12,137 nucleotides of DNA from contig JAIRZA010000170.1 of the NCBI GenBank assembly GCA_031267475.1, positions 1-12,137 of the forward strand. The letters run 5' to 3'. This document shows positions 1 to 5,933 of this stretch, piece by piece. Below the pieces are notes generated by a model. That model saw only the letters and a program-made list of their open reading frames with translations. It had not been told where the DNA came from and searched no databases. This DNA is from Spirochaetaceae bacterium. Its GTDB lineage: Bacteria; Spirochaetota; Spirochaetia; Treponematales; Breznakiellaceae. Made by a program: the position numbers and the translations under genes. Each line of letters starts with the position of its first letter. Within the stretch, counting starts at the first letter, position 1.

Positions 1-188
1 ATAGGCGGCAGGCAGTTTAATAGACATAAGTTTTTTTAAGCAAGCCTCCGCATAGAAAGAGCTTTAGTCTGTGTGAAAAATGTAAAGTTTGCAGACATGG
101 CCGGTACGAGGTTTATAAGAAATGGATACTAATATTTACAGCGGATTTTTTATTTTGCCGCGGACAAGTTCCCGCAAGTTTAAAATAA
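1..188 (+). pseudogene. 3' end of an unidentified ORF with a cysteine cluster, apparently split at a T7 run
   Basis: The frame entering at base 1 stops at 37-39, directly after a run of seven T (31-37). The frame that is open from 30 to the TAA at 186-188 encodes a basic, cysteine-rich stretch containing CEKCKVCRHG (from base 72). One extra T in the run would join the two frames into a single C-terminal tail. The Cys-x2-Cys-x2-Cys cluster resembles Fe-S ligands at the end of radical SAM proteins, and another radical SAM gene lies at 4982, but the fragment is too short to assign. It could be a true frameshift, a sequencing error in the T run, or two unrelated open frames. The gene continues to the left of the window. 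Confidence 0.25.
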
Positions 189-377
189 CGCCGCATATAT
201 CATCCCCCCCCCCCCCCCTTCAAATAGAAAAATTTTTTGTAAGACTATTATTAGATTCTTTCAACAGACCCGCTAGCCGCTGGATAAATCCTGAAACCCG
301 CCGCCTTTCGGCTGCAAAACCGCGGCTTTGCGGACAAATTGTTTTAGCTTTCCGTCCGCCGGTTTGGAGGCGCGGAA
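189..377. other. Intergenic region upstream of the sugar cassette
   Basis: No convincing gene is visible here. The region holds the C15 run (204-218), an AT-rich stretch (about 219-262) that could contain a promoter, and a GC-rich stretch (about 285-360) with an imperfect palindrome centred on CCGCGG. I could not find a pair of -35 and -10 boxes good enough to call. The open frame that crosses this region does not look like a protein: it contains the homopolymer and overlaps the glycosyltransferase start. Confidence 0.5.
204..218 (+). repeat. Poly-C homopolymer, 15 C
   Basis: Fifteen consecutive C residues lie 16 bases after the stop of the preceding ORF fragment and 159 bases before the glycosyltransferase ATG. 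Mononucleotide G/C runs of this length are typical slippage sites in bacteria, including treponemes. This one is outside any credible coding region, so any effect would be on promoter spacing or leader structure and not on a reading frame. The exact length is uncertain because sequencing often miscounts such runs. Confidence 0.9.
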
Positions 378-1346
378 ATGACTGCTAATACCTCCGCTTC
401 GCCGGAAATCAGCGTAGTAATGCTGGCGTTTAACCGTCCCCAGTATATAACACGGGCATTCGAGTCTGTTTTAGCGCAGACTTTTAGCAATTTTGAAATA
501 ATACTAGTCAATAACGGTTCCACAGACAAAGAAACAAACCCGCTATGCCGTAAACTTGCGGAAGGCCGGACTAATGTAAAACTACTGCAAAGAACAGACA
601 GCAACATAGGCAAAGGACGGAACACCGCGTTGGAGGCGGCGCAGGGCAAGTACATTGTTTATGTTGACGACGACGATTACGCGGCGCCCGAATTATTAGA
701 ATTTTTATACAAATTGGCGCGGGATTATGACGCCGGCATATCGTTTTGCGGCTCATATAAACAAATAGAAGGTAACGCGCCGGAAATACAGTTTGAATTT
801 GACAAACGTTTTGTTATGACTCCGGAAGAAGCCGTTTATGAAATCCTTGAGCGAAAAATAACAAACAGCGCTCTTACACCAAAACTTTTAAGCCGCGATC
901 TGTGCGCGCGGTTTCCTTTCCCCGACGATAGCAAATATGACGACATCGCTGTTTCATACAAATTATTCGCCTCGGCGGATAGAATTGCGGCAGACGGAAA
1001 ACCGTTGTACACCTTCCTGCGGCATGGCGGAAACAATTCAGGCTTTACAAATAATGACAATCAATTAAACCCGCGGCAGCTAGAAGAATATTTCCGCGTA
1101 TACCGTGAACGCACAACATGGCTTTGTAAAAAACTCCCATCAATAACAGAATATATTAATTACAGCGAATGGTCATTTCTACTCTCAATGTATAGAAAAA
1201 TAACGATAAACAATTTAACACATTGTGAATCCCAGCGCTCATATTGCGCCGCATATTTGGAAAATGCCGGCGAAAGATATACAAAATCACCATGGATAAA
1301 AGATTTTGAGTTTGATTACTTAAAGTTGTACAAGGAAACAAAATAA
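378..1346 (+). CDS. Family 2 glycosyltransferase (GT-A fold)
   Basis: Predicted 322-residue cytoplasmic enzyme that transfers a sugar from a nucleotide donor to a growing glycan or a protein acceptor. The N-terminus has the GT2 signature: a short strand ISVVMLAFNR (11-20), NNGSTD at 45-50 in the nucleotide-binding loop, and DDDD at 97-100 as the metal-binding DxD motif. A KYDDI segment near 188 and PLYTFLRHGGNNSG near 215 match the acceptor-side region common in family 2 enzymes of surface-glycan clusters. No membrane segment is apparent. The ATG at 378 is preceded by GGAGG at a spacing of 7. It is the first gene of the cassette, separated by 75 bases from the dehydrogenase. Donor and acceptor cannot be read from sequence; the linked genes suggest an acylated amino sugar as donor. 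Confidence 0.9.
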   Translation: MTANTSASPEISVVMLAFNRPQYITRAFESVLAQTFSNFEIILVNNGSTDKETNPLCRKLAEGRTNVKLLQRTDSNIGKGRNTALEAAQGKYIVYVDDDDYAAPELLEFLYKLARDYDAGISFCGSYKQIEGNAPEIQFEFDKRFVMTPEEAVYEILERKITNSALTPKLLSRDLCARFPFPDDSKYDDIAVSYKLFASADRIAADGKPLYTFLRHGGNNSGFTNNDNQLNPRQLEEYFRVYRERTTWLCKKLPSITEYINYSEWSFLLSMYRKITINNLTHCESQRSYCAAYLENAGERYTKSPWIKDFEFDYLKLYKETK

Positions 1347-1421
1347 TGACAACCAAATTAATAATACAAGAATTCATCATGGTTATAGCAGCAAACAATA
1401 TTCTACGGCGGAGTAAATTTC

Positions 1422-2432
1422 ATGGATGGTAATGGTTTGAATATAGCGGTCATAGGTTACGGATATTGGGGGCCAAATCTGGTAAGAAATTTTTTCGCCG
1501 CCGGCGCCAACGTGGCGTATATTGTTGATAAAGATGAAAACCGGCTGGCCATGGCTAAACGCGCCTATCCAACAGTAAACACCACGACTGACATCAACCA
1601 TGCCTTACAGGATACAAACGTTGACGCGGTTGCGATAGCGCTTCCGGTATCATTTCATTATCAAATCGCCCGCATGGCTCTACTTGCGGACAAGCACGTG
1701 CTTGTTGAAAAACCAATGACAAAAAGCCGTAAAAGCGCGGAAGAGCTTATTGAGATCGCGTTGAGAAAAAATAAAGTAATAATGTGCGATCATACATTTT
1801 TGTATACCGGCGCGGTAAAAAAAATATACGAAATGATCTCCGAAAACGCGCTGGGACAGCTTCAGTATTTTGATTCAATTAGAATAAATCTTGGACTTTT
1901 TCAAAATGATGTAAATGTTATATGGGATTTAGCGCCGCATGATATATCAATACTGTCATATATTACGGATGAACAGCCGGTAAGCGTTTCAGCCGCGGGG
2001 CTATCGCATACAAAAAACAATGTTGAAAACATCGCATACCTGTCTCTATTTTATCAATCAAATTTTATTGCGCATATAAATGTTTCATGGGTGTCTCCAG
2101 TAAAAGTACGAAGAACAATGATAGGCGGAAAAACAAAAACTATTATTTATGACGATGTTGAACCCACTGAAAAAGTTAAAATATACGATTCCAGCTATAC
2201 CGTTTCAAATGATGAAGCCAATTTATTTATGGTGGATTATAGAGTAGGCGATATTTATATACCAAAACTTGATACAACAGAAGCCTTAAAAAATATGGCG
2301 CGTAGTTTTTGCGGCGCGGTTACAAAATCAAGCAAGCCGGAATCCGATTACTCTATCGCTCTTAAAGTTGTAAGCCTTTTAGAAGCCGCCGAGAAATCAC
2401 TGAAAGACAAAGGAAAAGAGTATAAATTATGA
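1422..2432 (+). CDS. Gfo/Idh/MocA-family NAD(P)-dependent sugar dehydrogenase
   Basis: Predicted 336-residue oxidoreductase with an N-terminal Rossmann fold: AVIGYGYWG (9-17) is the dinucleotide-binding loop. VEKPM (95-99) carries the family EKP lysine, and WDLAPHDISIL (168-178) carries the His/Asp expected in the active site. The GYGYWGPNLVRNF opening is typical of the subgroup that oxidises position 3 of UDP-GlcNAc or UDP-GlcNAcA (WlbA/WbpB and GnnA types). A 3-keto nucleotide sugar is therefore the likely product, to be aminated by the aminotransferase at 3873. A GGAG lies 8 bases before the ATG. The stop overlaps the next ATG (ATGA), indicating translational coupling to the acyltransferase. 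Substrate assignment is inference; the oxidoreductase family is firm. Confidence 0.9.
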   Translation: MDGNGLNIAVIGYGYWGPNLVRNFFAAGANVAYIVDKDENRLAMAKRAYPTVNTTTDINHALQDTNVDAVAIALPVSFHYQIARMALLADKHVLVEKPMTKSRKSAEELIEIALRKNKVIMCDHTFLYTGAVKKIYEMISENALGQLQYFDSIRINLGLFQNDVNVIWDLAPHDISILSYITDEQPVSVSAAGLSHTKNNVENIAYLSLFYQSNFIAHINVSWVSPVKVRRTMIGGKTKTIIYDDVEPTEKVKIYDSSYTVSNDEANLFMVDYRVGDIYIPKLDTTEALKNMARSFCGAVTKSSKPESDYSIALKVVSLLEAAEKSLKDKGKEYKL

Positions 2433-2977
2433 ATGTATTAAACGATGATTCCGCTAAACGGACATTGAAAAATGTAATTACCGGTGAAAATGTCATCATC
2501 TATGATTTTGTCAACGCTTACCGCTGCGCAATCGGCGATAATACAAAAATAGGAGCGTTTGTCGAAATACAGCAAGGCGTAATAATCGGGAAAAATTGCA
2601 AAATCGGCAGTCATTCGTTTATTTGCGAAGGGGTAACTATCGAGGATAACGTCTTTATCGGGCACGGCGTGTCGTTCATAAATGATAAATATCCACATTC
2701 TGTAAACAAAGACGGCAGCATGAAATCCGCTTCTGACTGGGAGCTAATCCCCACAACCGTGCGGCGCGGCGCGTCCATAGGAACCGGCGCCGTTATATTG
2801 TGCGGCGTAATAATCGGCGAAAACGCGATTATAGGCGCTGGTTCAGTGGTTACACGGGATGTAGCGCCTGATTCCACCGTTGCGGGAAACCCCGCTGCCC
2901 CCCCCCCCCCCAACAACAAACGCCGCGTCGGCAAAGAAGTCTTTTCAAGCGCAAATCCCGCCGCGGACGGAGAATAA
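2429..2977 (+). CDS. Hexapeptide-repeat (left-handed beta-helix) sugar N-acyltransferase with a homopolymer-encoded tail
   Basis: Predicted 182-residue trimeric acyltransferase using an acyl-CoA donor. Hexapeptide repeats of the [IV]G-x4 type run from about 33 to 150, for example IGDNTKIG, IGKNCKIG, IGTGA and IIGAGSVVTRDV. GVSFINDKYP (80-89) matches the loop seen in WlbB/WbpD and FdtC/QdtC enzymes, which acetylate 3-amino nucleotide sugars. The family normally ends soon after AGNPA (152-156 here). In this gene AGNPA runs straight into a C14 tract, giving four prolines and then a 22-residue tail unlike the family. The catalytic part is complete, so the enzyme should work whatever the tract length. 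It overlaps the dehydrogenase stop by 4 bases. Acetyl is the likeliest acyl group, but this is inferred from family. Confidence 0.88.
   Translation: MNVLNDDSAKRTLKNVITGENVIIYDFVNAYRCAIGDNTKIGAFVEIQQGVIIGKNCKIGSHSFICEGVTIEDNVFIGHGVSFINDKYPHSVNKDGSMKSASDWELIPTTVRRGASIGTGAVILCGVIIGENAIIGAGSVVTRDVAPDSTVAGNPAAPPPPNNKRRVGKEVFSSANPAADGE
2898..2911 (+). repeat. Intragenic poly-C homopolymer, 14 C
   Basis: The tract sits inside the acyltransferase gene, at residues 157-161, after the conserved AGNPA. I traced all three frames. With 14 C the tail stops at 2975-2977. With 13 C it stops at 2982-2984. With 15 C the frame stays open for 48 codons after the tract and stops at 3055-3057, overlapping the formyltransferase ATG at 3050. 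Slippage here changes the tail and the position of the stop, not the catalytic domain. Confidence 0.92.
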
Positions 2978-3024
2978 CCTGTGATAATATTTGCAGCCGG
3001 ATTACCACCCTGTTTATGCGCCGC

Positions 3025-3043
3025 TATCCTGATTATAAGGATA
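3025..3043 (+). promoter_or_regulatory. Possible hairpin masking the formyltransferase ribosome binding site
   Basis: TATCCT (3025-3030) and AGGATA (3038-3043) are perfect inverted repeats separated by 7 bases. The 3' arm contains most of the AAGGA (3037-3041) that serves as Shine-Dalgarno for the ATG at 3050. A six-pair stem with two G:C pairs is weak, so its effect is uncertain. Ribosomes translating the 15-C frame of the upstream gene would pass through it; those in the 14-C or 13-C frame would stop 40 or more bases before it. Confidence 0.3.
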
Positions 3044-3049
3044 TTCGCA

Positions 3050-3886
3050 ATGGCTAAAGCGGTGTGCATCGGAGGTAAAAATAATATCGCGGTAAACGCG
3101 CTGCTTTATCTGCTTGATGTAATTGGATTGAGCAAGAAAGATATATGCGTAATTCCAGTTAAAAGCGACACCGGCGTTGACGACTGGCAGAAATCGCTGG
3201 TAAAAACATCTAAAGAAGAAGGCGTTGATATATGCCAATTGAATGATATATATAATCAAAATGATATAATTTTTATATCGCTAGAGTTTGATAGAATTAT
3301 AAATCCGCGCAAATTCGCGTCAGAACGTCTTTTTAATATACATTTTTCTCTTCTGCCTAAATATAAAGGTATGTATACATCGGCGCTTCCGATACTAAAC
3401 GGTGAAAATACAACAGGTGTTACACTGCACGGCATTGACGAAGGAATAGATACCGGCCCGGTAATTGACCAGTATGAATTTAAAATAGATATAAACGATA
3501 CGGCGCGTATGCTTTATTTTAAGTATTTGGACAACGCGCTGCGTATTTTTAAGACACAAATACAAAAACTGCTGGCAAATGATTTTTGCTTCCGCAGACA
3601 GGATATTTTAATGTCGTCATATTATGGCAAAGACCCCGGCATATTTAATCAGCAAATTTTATTGAATAAAACTTCATATCAAATACACAACCAAATTAGA
3701 GCATTATGCTTTAAGGAATTTCAGCTTCCATCGATAAACGGGAGGCTTATTTCAGAATCCGCGCTTACCGGTGAATTTATTGGATATAATCAATTAGTTG
3801 AATTAAACGACAGATTTATAATTTCAGGAATTGACGGTTATAAAATAACTGCAAAAAAGGACGGTTACAGCAATGCCGTATATTGA
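3050..3886 (+). CDS. Sugar N-formyltransferase (methionyl-tRNA formyltransferase-like)
   Basis: Predicted 278-residue enzyme that moves a formyl group from N10-formyltetrahydrofolate to the amine of a nucleotide amino sugar. The catalytic core shows FNIHFSLLPKYKG (95-107) with the Asn-x-His pair (N96, H98) and HGIDEGIDTGPV (127-138) with the catalytic Asp at 134. The C-terminal region (about 190-278) is unlike the tRNA enzyme, and the sugar cassette context favours a sugar substrate, as in FdtF, QdtF or WlaRD. I chose the ATG at 3050 because AAGGA precedes it by 8 bases and the family N-terminus starts there; an in-frame GTG at 2981 would add 23 hydrophobic residues not expected in the family. 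The gene overlaps the aminotransferase by 14 bases. The exact amine formylated is unknown. Confidence 0.85.
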   Translation: MAKAVCIGGKNNIAVNALLYLLDVIGLSKKDICVIPVKSDTGVDDWQKSLVKTSKEEGVDICQLNDIYNQNDIIFISLEFDRIINPRKFASERLFNIHFSLLPKYKGMYTSALPILNGENTTGVTLHGIDEGIDTGPVIDQYEFKIDINDTARMLYFKYLDNALRIFKTQIQKLLANDFCFRRQDILMSSYYGKDPGIFNQQILLNKTSYQIHNQIRALCFKEFQLPSINGRLISESALTGEFIGYNQLVELNDRFIISGIDGYKITAKKDGYSNAVY

Positions 3887-4982
3887 GTTTATGGATTTAC
3901 AGCGCCAGTATAAAACGCATAAATCAGGTATAGAAAAAGCGCTTGCAAACGTATGCGCTTCCGCCGCTTTTTCAGGCGGGGAATACGCGGAACAGTTTGA
4001 AAAAGAATTCGCCGCCTATCAGGGAGCGCGATTCGCCGCCGGAGTTTCTAATGGAACTGACGCGCTTCATTTAGCCATGCGCGCGTTAGGGATACAAGCG
4101 GGCGATGAAGTTATAATCCCCGCAAATACATTTATCGCAAGCGCGTGGGGTCCGGTATATACAAACGCAAAACCTGTTTTTATAGACTGCGAAAATGATA
4201 CTTGGCAAATTGATGTTTCGCAGGTTGAAGCCGCTATTACAGAAAAAACAAAAGCCATAATAGGAGTGCATTTGTATGGACAGCCGTTTGATGTTGACGC
4301 GCTCAAATCTATTGCCTGTAAATATAAACTATTTCTTGTTGAAGACTGCGCCCAGGCGCACGGCGCGGAGTATAAAGGAAAGCGGCTTGGCGCTTTAGCT
4401 GACGCGGGTAGTTTTAGCTTTTATCCCGGAAAAAATTTAGGCGCTTACGGCGAAGCCGGAATGACATTGTCAAATAACGAAGCGCTCATAAAGCATATAA
4501 ACGCCTTAAAAAATCATGGCTCGTATATTCGCTATTACCACGATGAAATCGGTTATAACAACCGTCTTGACGGCATACAAGCCGCAATACTGAGCTACAA
4601 ACTGCGGTTTCTTGACTCATGGACAGAACGCCGCAGGGAAATCGCCAAGATGTATTTTGACGGAATTGTGAATACAAATATAGTTATGCAAAAACAGCCG
4701 GATTTTGCCTCGTCGTGCTTCCATCTTTTTGTTATAGAAACCCCGGATCGCGATGATTTTACCGCATACTTGCAAGATAACGAAATCGGTTACGGCGTTC
4801 ATTATCCGGTTCCATGCCATCTTCAAAAAGCATTTGCGCACCTTGGATACAAAGCGGGCGATCTGCCCGTATCTGAATATCATTCCACTCATTGCTTGTC
4901 GCTGCCCATGTTTCCGGAACTCACCGATTGGGAAGTTGAACGGGTAATTGATGTTTGTAATAAATACAGGAGGATTATTTAA
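3873..4982 (+). CDS. DegT/DnrJ/EryC1-family nucleotide-sugar aminotransferase
   Basis: Predicted 369-residue PLP enzyme that converts a keto nucleotide sugar to an amino sugar, usually with glutamate as amino donor. SNGTDALHLA (59-68) is the cofactor-phosphate loop, VEDCAQAHGA (156-165) contains the Asp that pairs with the pyridine nitrogen, and FYPGKNLGAYGEAG (183-196) contains the PLP-linked lysine K187. Length and domain plan are normal for the family. Close functional relatives are the 3-aminotransferases of the WlbC/WbpE, FdtB/QdtB and GnnB type, fitting the 3-dehydrogenase at 1422. The start lies within the formyltransferase gene with AAAGGA about 10 bases upstream. Its stop TAA shares a base with the ATG of the radical SAM gene, so all three are probably co-translated. 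Confidence 0.92.
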   Translation: MPYIEFMDLQRQYKTHKSGIEKALANVCASAAFSGGEYAEQFEKEFAAYQGARFAAGVSNGTDALHLAMRALGIQAGDEVIIPANTFIASAWGPVYTNAKPVFIDCENDTWQIDVSQVEAAITEKTKAIIGVHLYGQPFDVDALKSIACKYKLFLVEDCAQAHGAEYKGKRLGALADAGSFSFYPGKNLGAYGEAGMTLSNNEALIKHINALKNHGSYIRYYHDEIGYNNRLDGIQAAILSYKLRFLDSWTERRREIAKMYFDGIVNTNIVMQKQPDFASSCFHLFVIETPDRDDFTAYLQDNEIGYGVHYPVPCHLQKAFAHLGYKAGDLPVSEYHSTHCLSLPMFPELTDWEVERVIDVCNKYRRII

Positions 4983-5803
4983 TGGATTCATTAAACATTG
5001 ACATAGGCGTAATCATCATAAACAATATCTGCACCTTAAAATGTAAAAAATGTATAACACTTACACCATATCAGAAAAGACCTATTAATTTTGATGTAGC
5101 GGATATTAAAAATGATATAGACGGATTTTTCGAAATATTTGAAAAGTGTAACCATTTTGACATCGAAGGCGGCGAAACGCTGTTGCATCCTGATATTACA
5201 GAAATAGTCTCTCACTCATTAAAATACAGCGATAGATTCAAATATACAGCCATTCTTACAAATGGAACAATTGTTCCCAAAAAAGAATTGCTTGAATTCT
5301 GCAAAGACAAGCCTGTATTTTTTATTATAGATGATTATGGTGAAAAACTTTCTATTAAAAAATCCGAAGTAATCGAATCCTTAAAAGAATATAATTTAAA
5401 TTATCGCATCGATACATATCACAGCGATAATCAGTATTGCGGCGGCTGGATAGATATGGGCGATTTTTCTTATAAAAATTATTCGAAAGAACAATTGATG
5501 AGTAACTTTAAGCGCTGCCGCGCTACGCAGGGTATTCCTTACATAAAAGAAGGAAAGATTTTTTCCTGCACTATCGCGGCTCCCGGAATAAGTCATATTC
5601 CGCTATTACCCGGAGAATATATTGATTTACGCGATAAAAACCAGACGATAAGCGAAAAAATTGAAACGGCAAAAAATTTTTACAAAAAACCAATCGCTCA
5701 TTGCGCTTTCTGCAACGCATTCATAATAAGCTCCCCGCGTATTGCCGCCGCCGAACAATTCAAAACAGGCGAATTGACTGATGATATGAAAATTTGCGAT
5801 TAA
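4982..5803 (+). CDS. Radical SAM protein with a SPASM/twitch-like auxiliary cysteine region
   Basis: Predicted 273-residue iron-sulfur enzyme. CTLKCKKC (17-24) is the Cx3Cx2C site for the 4Fe-4S cluster that cleaves S-adenosylmethionine, and IEGGETLLHPD (61-71) supplies the GGE motif that binds SAM. In the C-terminal part, C179, then GKIFSC (191-196), then CAFC (241-244) follow the spacing of a reduced SPASM or twitch domain, which would hold an auxiliary cluster; C272 may add a ligand. AGGAGG precedes the ATG by 8 bases and the start overlaps the aminotransferase stop (TAATG). As the last gene of the cassette it probably acts on the nucleotide sugar, the finished glycan or a protein, for example by epimerisation, dehydrogenation or deoxygenation. 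I do not recognise a specific characterised family. Confidence 0.85.
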   Translation: MDSLNIDIGVIIINNICTLKCKKCITLTPYQKRPINFDVADIKNDIDGFFEIFEKCNHFDIEGGETLLHPDITEIVSHSLKYSDRFKYTAILTNGTIVPKKELLEFCKDKPVFFIIDDYGEKLSIKKSEVIESLKEYNLNYRIDTYHSDNQYCGGWIDMGDFSYKNYSKEQLMSNFKRCRATQGIPYIKEGKIFSCTIAAPGISHIPLLPGEYIDLRDKNQTISEKIETAKNFYKKPIAHCAFCNAFIISSPRIAAAEQFKTGELTDDMKICD

Positions 5804-5834
5804 GCCGGAATATCATGCTTTGCGCTTTATAAAT

Positions 5835-5916
5835 CCCCCCCCCCCCCCGCACAACCATTACCACACAACAACCATTGGACACACACTTATAAAAAACTTG
5901 GTGGGGGGGGGGGGGG
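5835..5916. repeat. Inverted C14 / G14 homopolymer pair at a convergent gene junction
   Basis: C14 (5835-5848) and G14 (5903-5916) are exactly equal in length and fully complementary, separated by 54 bases. The spacer is strongly C/A-rich on the plus strand and contains CAACCATT twice. The pair lies between the radical SAM stop (5803) and the fliG stop (5934), which face each other. RNA from either direction could fold into a 14-pair G:C stem, so a bidirectional terminator is possible, although a clear U-tract does not follow on either strand. Each run is also a slippage-prone repeat. No other terminator is evident in the 130-base gap. Confidence 0.7.
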
Positions 5917-5933
5917 CTAATTAAACAATACAC

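Noticed and set aside
122..388. An 88-codon ORF across the C15 run and into the glycosyltransferase start
   Set aside because: It has no ribosome site, gains prolines from the homopolymer, and overlaps the well-supported glycosyltransferase start in another frame.
2981..3049. GTG start extending the formyltransferase by 23 residues
   Set aside because: The ATG at 3050 has a good AAGGA and matches where the family begins; the extension is hydrophobic and unlike related enzymes.
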